Shown one piece after another: positions 1-6,371 of a stretch of DNA of 64,000 bases; the first letter of the stretch is position 1; each line of letters opens with the position of its first letter. Under the pieces are notes generated by a model that did not search any database, was not told where the DNA came from, and was given only the letters and a program-made list of their open reading frames with translations. Origin of the DNA: Rathayibacter sp. VKM Ac-2879 (GTDB lineage: Bacteria > Actinomycetota > Actinomycetes > Actinomycetales > Microbacteriaceae); assembly GCF_015351245.1 (NCBI RefSeq), contig NZ_JADKSO010000002.1:796401-860400 (forward strand), in the 5' to 3' direction. The position numbers and the translations under genes were made by a program.

Positions 1-395
1 AAGAGGGCGGGTGCGTTTCGTGCGCACGCGCTGGCTGCGGCCCGCACGGCGCGGGCGTTGCCCGAGCGCGCCGCGAGTTCCGTGTAGGTGATGGGCGCGC
101 CTGGGGCGATGCGCCGAAGCGCGGTCCATGAGACGGTCTGGAGCGGCGTTCCGAATTGGCGAACGGAGACAGAGTCAATTGCTCGAACGTCACCGGAGTA
201 GAAGGCGTCGACCGCGTCTCTGTTCTGGGATCGCCCAGGTAGCGCAGTGGGCCGGTTCCGTGAGGAAAGCCGCGCAAGCACCGCCTCGACGGAATCCGTC
301 CACCCGGAGGAGAGGACCGATCCGTCCTCGTTCTCCAGGATCATGAATGCCCCGTCAGGGGTGGTGATGGTGTCGATGAGGCTCGTCCCGATCAT
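1..395 (-). CDS. ogt: Methylated-DNA--protein-cysteine methyltransferase (partial)
   Basis: This reading frame starts with ATG at 395 and runs off the left edge of the window without a stop. The visible ~131 residues contain a divergent N-terminal part followed by the typical Ogt DNA-binding region: FGTPLQTVSWTALRRI, then PITYTELAARSG and a run ending SACARNAP. In the family this wing-helix segment precedes the PCHR active site, which would lie outside the window. The enzyme transfers alkyl groups from O6-alkylguanine in DNA to its own cysteine. The catalytic cysteine cannot be seen, so activity cannot be judged. The gene stands alone on the minus strand in a scarred region. Confidence 0.8.
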   Translation of the reverse strand, partial: MIGTSLIDTITTPDGAFMILENEDGSVLSSGWTDSVEAVLARLSSRNRPTALPGRSQNRDAVDAFYSGDVRAIDSVSVRQFGTPLQTVSWTALRRIAPGAPITYTELAARSGNARAVRAAASACARNAPAL

Positions 396-458
396 GCGGG
401 TTCCCTTCACGTATCAGCCGGAGCGGCGAGTGGCGCCGAGGGGGTGGCGAGGAGCCGA

Positions 459-959
459 TTATCTCAGGGGGCCGGCGGGCAGTTCCGCGCCGCTCGCGCT
501 GGGGTGCTTCTGATCCGGCCCTACCGCAGCCGTCACGCTGGCGATCAATTGCCAGACCACGAACGTGTACACCGCGCCGCGCTGCCAGACACCGTCGGGA
601 AGCAGAACGTGCGCGAGGAGGAGTGCCGAGCTGACGAAGCCGAGGCACCCGAGAATCACCCCGGTCCAGCGCAGAGGCGGAGATACGGACATCGCCCGGC
701 CCGAGACGATGGCCACGATGTTGCCGCACGCAATCGCGGCGACGGCGCCGACACCGTGCCAGATTCCGAGCCCGCTGATGACGTTGGCCTCCGAACCCGG
801 GACCAGCGCGACGAGCACGATCCCGGCGGTATGGAGTGCGCCGACGAGCAGGAACACAGTCGACGCCCACGATCGTCGGAGATGCGGTGCGATCAGCGCC
901 AATCCCGTGAGGAAAAAGCCCCTCGCCGATCGAGGTTGCGACTGCGGCTCCGCGGGCAC
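459..959 (-). CDS. DUF998-like membrane protein, probably N-terminally truncated
   Basis: The frame encodes about four hydrophobic segments and ends with a short polar tail. The segment LGIWHGVGAVAAIACGN resembles the conserved part of DUF998 integral membrane proteins of unknown function. Family members usually begin with one or two further membrane segments. Here the frame is open upstream of the GTG at 959 but meets no convincing start or homologous sequence, and it abuts an oxidoreductase scrap. It is therefore probably a truncated remnant rather than a working gene. The GTG start is the first candidate only and has no strong ribosome binding site. No function is proposed. Confidence 0.5.
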   Translation of the reverse strand: MPAEPQSQPRSARGFFLTGLALIAPHLRRSWASTVFLLVGALHTAGIVLVALVPGSEANVISGLGIWHGVGAVAAIACGNIVAIVSGRAMSVSPPLRWTGVILGCLGFVSSALLLAHVLLPDGVWQRGAVYTFVVWQLIASVTAAVGPDQKHPSASGAELPAGPLR

Positions 960-984
960 CTCCGAAAATCCGATCCCCCACGTT

Positions 985-1127
985 TCAGCGGGTGACTGCC
1001 GAGTCCTTCTCTACGATGACGCCGGCGAAATCGTTGCCGAACCCTGACGGGACGGTCGTGCCGAACGCCGCCCCCAGGCTTTCGGATTCGACGATCTGCG
1101 CTGTCGCATCCTGCCCAGCGCCCCCCG
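985..1127 (-). pseudogene. NAD(P)-dependent oxidoreductase fragment (quinone oxidoreductase/alcohol dehydrogenase type)
   Basis: A short minus-strand frame ending at a TGA (985-987) reads ...VPSGFGNDFAGVIVEKDSAV... This matches the medium-chain dehydrogenase signature around the 'G-N-(D/E)-F-A-G-V-V' strand found near residue 60 of quinone oxidoreductases. Only about 40 residues remain, with no start and no cofactor domain, so this is a gene scrap. It overlaps a second scrap on the opposite strand. The match is judged by eye from one motif only. Confidence 0.45.
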
Positions 1128-1326
1128 GGAAGCACCATTCCTCTTCGTCGTCAACCAACTCGGCGGAGCCTTCGGCGTCGCAATCCTGGTCGCACTCATC
1201 GGCAACGCCGGATAGACATCCACTGTCGGAAGGACACCCTTCTGACAGCTGATAGGCGCGATGCTCGGCGTCGCCCTGATCACCACCCGCGTGCAGAGCC
1301 GCGCGGCACGGGCACCGGCGGACTGA
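1078..1326 (+). pseudogene. MFS transporter C-terminal remnant (EmrB/QacA type)
   Basis: Two plus-strand frames together resemble the end of a 14-segment drug exporter. The first (1078-1215) contains FVVNQLGGAFGVAILVALIG and then hits TAG. The second (about 1246-1326) reads GAMLGVALITTRVQSR and ends at TGA. The 'NQLGGAFGVA' stretch is typical of the last pair of membrane helices in DHA2 transporters. The two pieces are separated by a frame change and a deletion, and no upstream part is present. This is a decayed remnant with no function. Confidence 0.5.
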
Positions 1327-1335
1327 AGCTCCGCG

Positions 1336-1773
1336 TCAGCTGTAGTAGCCATCGACCGGGAGACGGGCCTCCTCCAGCAGGAAGGGGCCCTCGTAGTCGA
1401 TCAACGTGGAGTCGGGAGCGATCGAGTCCGACGGTTTGAGCTCCTGCAGTTGTTCGGTCGCCAAGGCGTACACGACCCGACCGAGCCCGGAACGGGCGAT
1501 CGCGCCCGCACACATCGGGCACGGCTGACAACTCGTGAACATCGTCGCCGCCCGAGCCCGCTCAGGGGTGAGTTCCCTAGCAGCCCACCGGGCGAGCTTC
1601 AACTCGGGATGCGCGGTCACATCACGATCACTCACCGTGGTGTTGCGCTCCTCCGCCAACACGACCCCGTCGGCCGCAAGAAGCAGCGAACCGAATGGCG
1701 GGTCGCCCTGCCCACGCGCCTCAGCAGCCAATGCGATCGCGCGGCGAAGCCAACTCAGTTCACCCATGCTCAC
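1336..1773 (-). CDS. Nucleoside deaminase (cytidine/deoxycytidylate deaminase superfamily)
   Basis: A 145-residue zinc-dependent deaminase. The zinc and proton-shuttle motif reads TAHPELKLARWA (the HxE motif, HPE here), and the second zinc motif reads TSCQPCPMCAGAI (PCxxC). The length and the N-terminal GELSWLRRAIALAAEARGQG fit guanine/nucleoside deaminases of the TadA-like fold. The exact substrate cannot be assigned. The start overlaps the stop of the upstream phzF-like gene by 4 bp (ATGA), so the two are co-transcribed and probably translationally coupled. A role for the pair in nucleoside or small-molecule metabolism is inference. Confidence 0.85.
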   Translation of the reverse strand: MSMGELSWLRRAIALAAEARGQGDPPFGSLLLAADGVVLAEERNTTVSDRDVTAHPELKLARWAARELTPERARAATMFTSCQPCPMCAGAIARSGLGRVVYALATEQLQELKPSDSIAPDSTLIDYEGPFLLEEARLPVDGYYS

Positions 1774-2669
1774 TCCTCCAGGTGGAGCGTGCCATCGGCG
1801 ACGACGAGCCCGGACCCGCTGAGCCGAACCCGCTGACCGAACACGTCGACTCTGAGCCTGCTGGGACGACCAAGCGAGAATCCCTGCTCCACGACCACCG
1901 AGGCTCCATCCGCCACCGTGCCGGCTACGACAAGGGAGGCAAGCAGAGGACCAGCCGCCGTCCCCGTTGCAGGGTCCTCGGCAATACCGACCGTGGGATT
2001 GAAGAACCGCGCATACGCCACCGAACCATCCTCCGGAGCAACCGGGTCCAAACTGTACACATAGCAGCCCTCCGCACCCGCCTCCCGAAGCGCCGAGGCC
2101 AGCCGCGCCGCGTCAGGAACAGCCCGATCGACGGCAGCTCGGTCTCTCAACGGCACAAGCAGATGACCGACCCCCGTCGACACGGTCTGCGCAACCCCAC
2201 CCTCAGCGAGGTCGGCTCCCTCGAGTCCGAGCGCGGCGGCGAGTTCGACCACATCGCGCACTCCGATTCCAAAGACCGGCGCCGACTGATCCATCGACAC
2301 CACACTGCGCGCCCCCACGAGCCGGTTCACCCGAACAGGCAGAACCTCCTCGCCAATCTGTTGCGAGAACTCCTCCTCCCCGGCGGGAAGACGGCCGGTG
2401 TCGGCTAGCCAGATCCAGGCTCCCATCGCGTTGTGGCCCGCGCCGAGGACCTCTACCCCGATCGGGGTGAAAGACCGCAGCCGCCACGTCGCGCCCGGCA
2501 GGGTCGGGCGCACCAGGAACGTAGTCTCGGACTGATTGAACTCCCGAGCGATCGCCCGCATCGTCGCCTCCGACAGCCCGTCGGCATCGGGCACCAGCGC
2601 GAGCGGATTTCCCGTCAACGGTTCGCTCGCGAACACATCTACGAAGAAGAAGGGTGTAGCTGTCGTCAT
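1770..2669 (-). CDS. PhzF family isomerase
   Basis: A 299-residue protein of the PhzF/diaminopimelate epimerase-fold family. It starts VDVFASEPLTGNPLALV, the conserved N-terminal signature, with the family glutamate in FNQSETTFL (the glutamate of phenazine PhzF isomerase), and it has GIAEDPATGTAAGPL near the C-terminus, the conserved 'EDPATGSA' loop. Most members outside phenazine clusters are isomerases of unknown substrate, and no phenazine genes are nearby. It is the first gene of a two-gene operon with the deaminase (4-bp overlap). It is divergent from an Lrp-type regulator across about 125 bp, which suggests local control by that regulator. Confidence 0.88.
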   Translation of the reverse strand: MTTATPFFFVDVFASEPLTGNPLALVPDADGLSEATMRAIAREFNQSETTFLVRPTLPGATWRLRSFTPIGVEVLGAGHNAMGAWIWLADTGRLPAGEEEFSQQIGEEVLPVRVNRLVGARSVVSMDQSAPVFGIGVRDVVELAAALGLEGADLAEGGVAQTVSTGVGHLLVPLRDRAAVDRAVPDAARLASALREAGAEGCYVYSLDPVAPEDGSVAYARFFNPTVGIAEDPATGTAAGPLLASLVVAGTVADGASVVVEQGFSLGRPSRLRVDVFGQRVRLSGSGLVVADGTLHLEE

Positions 2670-2795
2670 CTGTCGGGGTTCCTCTCGTGGTGCGGCTGTC
2701 TCCCCTCAACGATAGGTACCGCACATGTTGACGCGGAATGACATAAACGCGGTGATCTAGAAGTCCAACCGCAGAATTTGCGGCAGAATCGATAA

Positions 2796-3275
2796 ATGGC
2801 CAATCCAACAGATCCCGTCACGCTCGACGAGCTCGACCAACGCCTCGTGCAGGCGCTGCAACAGAACGCGCGCGCGACGCTCACCGAACTCGGACAAGAC
2901 ATCCATTTGGGCACCTCCGCGACCAGAGCACGTCTGAACGCCCTCGAAGTGCGCGGCGTGATCACCGGCCACACCACCCACGTGTTCCCCGCCGCCCTCG
3001 GCTACACCCTCCACGCCGTCGTCCGAATGAAAGTCCGCGGCGCCCTCTACGACAAGATCGCCGAGGTGCTGCACCGGCAACCCCAGATCGTTCGGGCGCT
3101 GCGCATCACTGGCGAATCCTGCTACAGCCTCGAGATCCTCGCCACCGACATGGCCGACCTCGAACGCGTCACCACCGACCTCGCTCGCATCGGCTCCATC
3201 ACCACCGACCTCGTCTACGAAGTTGTCACCGACAGACCCGCCCCTGTGCCTCGACAGCGCGAAAGGGAAGATTGA
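2796..3275 (+). CDS. Lrp/AsnC family transcriptional regulator
   Basis: A 159-residue regulator with an N-terminal AsnC-type winged helix (LDELDQRLVQALQQNARATL, residues ~9-28, then a helix-turn-helix to about residue 60). A C-terminal RAM effector domain contains the LRITGESCYSLEILATDM segment, the usual 'tG..D..l.v...d' core. Such proteins sense amino acids or related small molecules and form multimers on DNA. It is divergent from the phzF-like/deaminase operon and is the likely regulator of that operon (inference from position). Confidence 0.9.
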   Translation: MANPTDPVTLDELDQRLVQALQQNARATLTELGQDIHLGTSATRARLNALEVRGVITGHTTHVFPAALGYTLHAVVRMKVRGALYDKIAEVLHRQPQIVRALRITGESCYSLEILATDMADLERVTTDLARIGSITTDLVYEVVTDRPAPVPRQRERED

Positions 3276-3320
3276 ACCCTCTCCGGTCTGATGCCGTCTT
3301 CTTTCGAGTTCGGAAGGAAG

Positions 3321-3395
3321 ATGTTGATCATGTCGAAGAGAGTTCCGGAGGGGGCCAAGGAGCGGGCCGTGAGGCTGGTTGTGGATCACACTTGA
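3321..3395 (+). pseudogene. IS3-family transposase OrfA N-terminal remnant
   Basis: A 24-codon frame starting at ATG 3321 reads MSKRVPEGAKERAVRLVVDH from its second methionine, then stops. This is the start of an IS3-family OrfA (the helix-turn-helix protein 'E.k.rAVrLv.dh'). A suitable ribosome binding site (GGAAG) precedes it. The rest of OrfA is missing. Confidence 0.6.
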
Positions 3396-3429
3396 TGAGT
3401 ATCCGACGCTGATTGAATCAGCCTGACTT

Positions 3430-3762
3430 TCAGTGGTACGCCGTCTCGGCCTCGGCGGGGGTGCGCATATCAAGATCGCCATGAAGGCGCTCGTTGTTCC
3501 ACCACCACACCCATTCAAGCGTCGCGAGTTCGACCTGCTCAACGGTCCGCCAGCGGCCGCGCTGGCAGATCAACTCGGTCTTGTAGAGGTTGTTCACGGC
3601 CTCGGCCATCCCGTCATCAAACGAATCCCCGACCGTTCCGGTCGAGGGGACGGCGCCGAGCTCGACGATCCGATCGGTGTATGAATCGGCCTGAAGTGCC
3701 GTGACCCACCCAAGCCCCGCGAACGATGCACGGCGAGATTGCACGGCTAACACGCGAGACAT
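3430..3762 (-). pseudogene. IS3-family transposase OrfB C-terminal remnant
   Basis: The frame holds the final part of an IS3-family DDE transposase. It includes DGMAEAVNNLYKTELICQRG and ATLEWVWWWNNERLHGDL, followed by TPAEAETAYH, the standard C-terminal end of the integrase domain. The conserved 'GDSFDDGMAEAVNNLYK' segment carries the last catalytic acidic region, although the canonical 'DNA.AES' is altered. The N-terminal two thirds are missing, and the residues before about 3710 look unrelated. It lies in the opposite orientation to the OrfA scrap at 3321, so the original element has been rearranged as well as deleted. Confidence 0.75.
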
Positions 3763-3801
3763 ACTTCGGTGGGCGGCTGGGGGTTGTTGGTCTCTGTGCG
3801 G

Positions 3802-4621
3802 TCAGGGTGCGAGGCGTCGCAGGAGCGGTTCGAGCGCATCCACGATGAGGCGTTCGGGGTGGCCTGCGTCTGGTGAGCCTGCGTCAGCAGTTTCGAGCTC
3901 GCCCACCTCAATGCCCACGAGTTCGCTGCCGGTCAGAGCTCGGGCGCAGTCTTCCAGCTGGGCGAGCGTCATCCCACCGGGCACGATGTAGTCGGTGGGT
4001 ACTGTTCCTGGTTCGATAACGTCGCAGTCGATGTGGACGTACACGGGCCGGCCCGCGACTTCTTTACGGAGCAGATCGGCTATGTTCTGCCCGACACGCA
4101 CGAGCCCGACACGACCCTCGTGGATGAGGTCTTGCTCCGGCCGGTCGATATCTCGGGCGCACCAAAATCGCATTGCTCTCCGCGAGTCCGGCGCCGAGCC
4201 CGGATTCCCAGAGCCCGAGCGGCCCGGACAGCGCCAGCCCTCCGAGGTAGCAGGTAGACGAGCTCTCGGGTGTGTTGAGGTCGGCGTGTGCATCGAACCA
4301 GAGCACGACGGCATCGGGCCTGTGCTTGGCCACGATCGGCAGGGTAGCCAGCGCCACCGCACACCGACTGAGAGCGGTGACCGGGACGCGCTTGTCGGTC
4401 ATAACTTGGTCGTAGCGTGCCGCCATTTGACGGAGCGCAGGCAACGCGAGTGCGAGTTCCCGATCCCAGCTCGATGGGGAGGCTGGCTGCGGCTCGCCGA
4501 TGACGGTGGGCCGCACGGCGAGACGTGCAGCGAGTGCGGATGCGAGAAGCGGACTGGCCTGCATAGCGCGATCGTTGTGGTCACCGGCGCGGGCGGCGAA
4601 ATGGCTGAGTGCGATGGTCAT
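3802..4621 (-). pseudogene. Arginase/agmatinase family gene with a frameshift
   Basis: Two overlapping minus-strand frames make one ureohydrolase. The first part starts at ATG 4621 (GAGGAA ribosome binding site). It contains WFDAHADLNTPE, the manganese-binding DAHAD motif, then ...GLAESNAILV. The frame is lost near 4158-4163, where two bases appear to be missing (GTGCGCC where GTGGGCGCC is expected). The second frame continues ARDIDRPEQDLIHEGRVG and includes VHIDCDVIEPGTVPTDY, the second metal motif. The family hydrolyses arginine-like guanidino compounds to urea. The first histidine motif (GGDC in most arginases) is replaced by LSRCAVAL. It is divergent from an Lrp-type regulator. Either a real inactivation or a base-calling error explains the shift. 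Confidence 0.8.
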
Positions 4622-4759
4622 ACGTTCCTCGGGTTCGTTCACCACCGATCGTGGTGTTCCTTCCACGCTAGAAACAAGCGATGTGGTGGCACAATCGGCG
4701 CAGTGTCCACAATGTGCGGCCCGGTCAAGCAATTTGTGACCGTCATCTAAGCTCTTTGT

Positions 4760-5188
4760 ATGATCGACGATCTTGACCGACGCTTGATCGCTCTCCTGCG
4801 GGGGCAGTCCCGGCTCCCCGTGGCGGTCCTCGCCCGAGAGCTCGGGGTTAACCGGTCGACAGCGACCGCAAGGATCGACGGGCTCACCCGGTCGGGTGTG
4901 ATCGAGGCCTTCACGATCCGGTTGAGCGACGAGGTCGACAGAGACGTGATCCGCGCGATCACGCTCGTTCGAAGCGATCCCCCGCGTGGCCAGGATGTCG
5001 TGCGGGCCATCCGCGGGTTCCTCGAAGTCGAGCATCTGCACTCAACACTCGGCAGTTGGGACCTCGTCGTTCAGCTCCGCACATCAACCATGGCCGAGTT
5101 CGACTCCGCACTCGAACGCATCCGAGCCATCCCCGGCGTGCGAGACACGAACACGCACCTACTCATCAACTCCCTCACCGGCCAATAG
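4760..5188 (+). CDS. Lrp/AsnC family transcriptional regulator
   Basis: A 142-residue AsnC-type regulator. It begins IDDLDRRLIALLRGQSRLPV, followed by a helix-turn-helix (LARELGVNRSTATARIDGL) and a RAM domain ending NTHLLINSLTGQ. It is divergent from the broken arginase-family gene, a common pairing for local control of arginine-type catabolism (inference). If the arginase is truly dead, this regulator has lost its obvious target. It is shorter than, and only moderately similar to, the Lrp protein at 2796. Confidence 0.9.
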   Translation: MIDDLDRRLIALLRGQSRLPVAVLARELGVNRSTATARIDGLTRSGVIEAFTIRLSDEVDRDVIRAITLVRSDPPRGQDVVRAIRGFLEVEHLHSTLGSWDLVVQLRTSTMAEFDSALERIRAIPGVRDTNTHLLINSLTGQ

Positions 5189-5285
5189 CCGGGCCGGGCG
5201 AACTTCGTCGCCGAGCACTCCGCCTTCCCGCAACTGACGACACCGATGACGACACATCCAGTGCGGCCAATCCGGGTTGGAGCGG

Positions 5286-5384
5286 TTCTGGTCCCCTTAT
5301 CCACAGGATGGGCTTCGCGGCGGGTTTCGTTCTCCAGAGCCCAATGCTGTCCGGAGTTCTAGGGGGACCAGAAGGGGACCAGAA
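5286..5384. repeat. 11-bp repeats GGGGACCAGAA, probable old integrase arm sites
   Basis: The sequence GGGGACCAGAA occurs twice in perfect tandem (5363-5373 and 5374-5384) and once inverted (TTCTGGTCCCC, 5286-5296). Such short repeats beside a tRNA 3' end are typical arm-type binding sites of tyrosine integrases. They differ from the repeats found inside the present ICE. I therefore read them as left over from an earlier element that used the same tRNA gene. The stretch 5189-5445 holds no gene that I can support. Confidence 0.5.
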
Positions 5385-5445
5385 AAATCGACCCTCAGAA
5401 ACAACAAAACCCTGATGAAAATAGCTTCTCATCAAGATTTCTCTG

Positions 5446-5487
5446 TCGGGCTGACAGGATTTGAACCTGCGACCCCTTGACCCCCAG
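5446..5487 (-). pseudogene. Displaced 3' half of tRNA-Pro (left junction of the ICE)
   Basis: Read on the minus strand this is the anticodon loop and 3' half of a proline tRNA: CTGGGGGTCAAGGGG, then the T-arm GGTTCAAATCC, then CAGCCCG and discriminator A. The 5' half is absent. The acceptor strand CAGCCCG pairs perfectly with CGGGCTG of the isolated 5' half at 49011-49017, not with the intact tRNA-Pro at 48863 (CGGGATG). A weak hairpin (TGATGA/TCATCA, 5413-5434) follows in transcription direction and resembles the terminator beside the intact tRNA. Confidence 0.85.
5478..5487. other. attL core
   Basis: TGACCCCCAG forms the left crossover core. To its left is chromosomal tRNA sequence (CCCT), to its right ICE sequence (GTGCCAGG). 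It corresponds to the anticodon loop CTGGGGG and first stem bases of tRNA-Pro on the minus strand. Confidence 0.8.
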
Positions 5488-5589
5488 GTGCCAGGATCAG
5501 GTTCTTAGCCTTCTTGACCTGGCTATTCCTGTTTCAGCGATGCGCTCCGCGCGTCCCATATTGCAGGGTTTGCAGGCTGTTGGTCACTT

Positions 5590-5606
5590 GATTGGTCCAC
5601 TTCGTC
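5590..5606 (+). repeat. 17-bp terminal direct repeat, left copy
   Basis: GATTGGTCCACTTCGTC occurs here and again at 48747-48763, about 110 bp and 213 bp inside the two element ends. A shorter TGGTCAC lies just upstream (5581-5587). These are likely arm-type integrase or excisionase binding sites. The rest of 5488-5666 shows no gene. Confidence 0.65.
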
Positions 5607-5666
5607 GACGAGAACGGACCTCCAGTGTGCATCCATCAGATGCTGGCACTACCGGTGCAGGAAAGA

Positions 5667-6371
5667 TCAGCCGCCGCTCTCACCCGGAAGCTCCGAACCC
5701 TCAGCTTCAAGTGCGGTGACCAGGGTCGACACCACCGATAACAGCGCTGTTGCTCTCCTCGTGACCTCACTGTTCCAGTCCGGACTCTCGGCATCGTCTT
5801 CGCTGCCGTTGTCGGCGAAGCGAATGCGACGGAGTGTCCGCAGCGCCCCATCTCCGATCTTCTCCGCTTGCTTCGTCCAAGCCGCGCCGTCTTCCTCGGC
5901 AAGTGCGGCCGCCCGGCCAATCAGTCCATGGACGAGATCGCCGGCGAGTCGATCGATGAGCAGTGCGGCTTTCAGAGTGGTGCTTGTCTCGGTCTCCTCT
6001 GTGCTTGGCTCGGCATCAGCGGCGAATGCGCCGAAATATGCCCACGGTCTTCGTCCGGGTGTCAGCCTCGCGATTGCCGCCTCCACCTCGTCCACTTCAG
6101 CGAAGGGTAACCGACTGCCGGGAAGCTGACGGCGAAGCGACCAGAGTCGGAGGATGAGGTCGGCAACCTCAGCCTCGGCGGTAGATCTCTCAGGTCCAGC
6201 CTTCTGTTCAAGGCTGGTCAGGCGCTCCGCAAGATAGTGAACTATCCAGCGTCCGAGAGTGTCGGTCTGTTCCAGCTCAGCCGCCAGCAGCCTACCTAGT
6301 TCCAACACAGCCGTTGAAGTCGTTCCATCCTGTTCCTGGCTGGTAGGAGAAGACTCGGAAGTCGTTGCCAT
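5667..6371 (-). CDS. Uncharacterised 234-residue partner of the large STAND NTPase
   Basis: The chosen ATG at 6371 follows a near-perfect ribosome binding site (AAGGAGGTGA, spacing 9). Earlier in-frame ATGs lie inside the preceding gene without such a site. The gene overlaps the 3' end of the 2063-residue NTPase gene by 80 bp, so the two form an operon. The protein is soluble, largely helical and acidic, with GRWIVHYLAERLTSLEQKAG near the N-terminus and a helical core including LKAALLIDRLAGDLVHGLIG. I recognise no domain and no catalytic motif. Position suggests an accessory or regulatory protein for the NTPase, which is inference only. Confidence 0.75.
   Translation of the reverse strand: MATTSESSPTSQEQDGTTSTAVLELGRLLAAELEQTDTLGRWIVHYLAERLTSLEQKAGPERSTAEAEVADLILRLWSLRRQLPGSRLPFAEVDEVEAAIARLTPGRRPWAYFGAFAADAEPSTEETETSTTLKAALLIDRLAGDLVHGLIGRAAALAEEDGAAWTKQAEKIGDGALRTLRRIRFADNGSEDDAESPDWNSEVTRRATALLSVVSTLVTALEAEGSELPGESGG

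Noticed and set aside
5363-5384. GGGGACCAGAA tandem repeat as the start of a CRISPR array
   Set aside because: The units are only 11 bp, directly adjacent without spacers, and no cas gene is present in the window.
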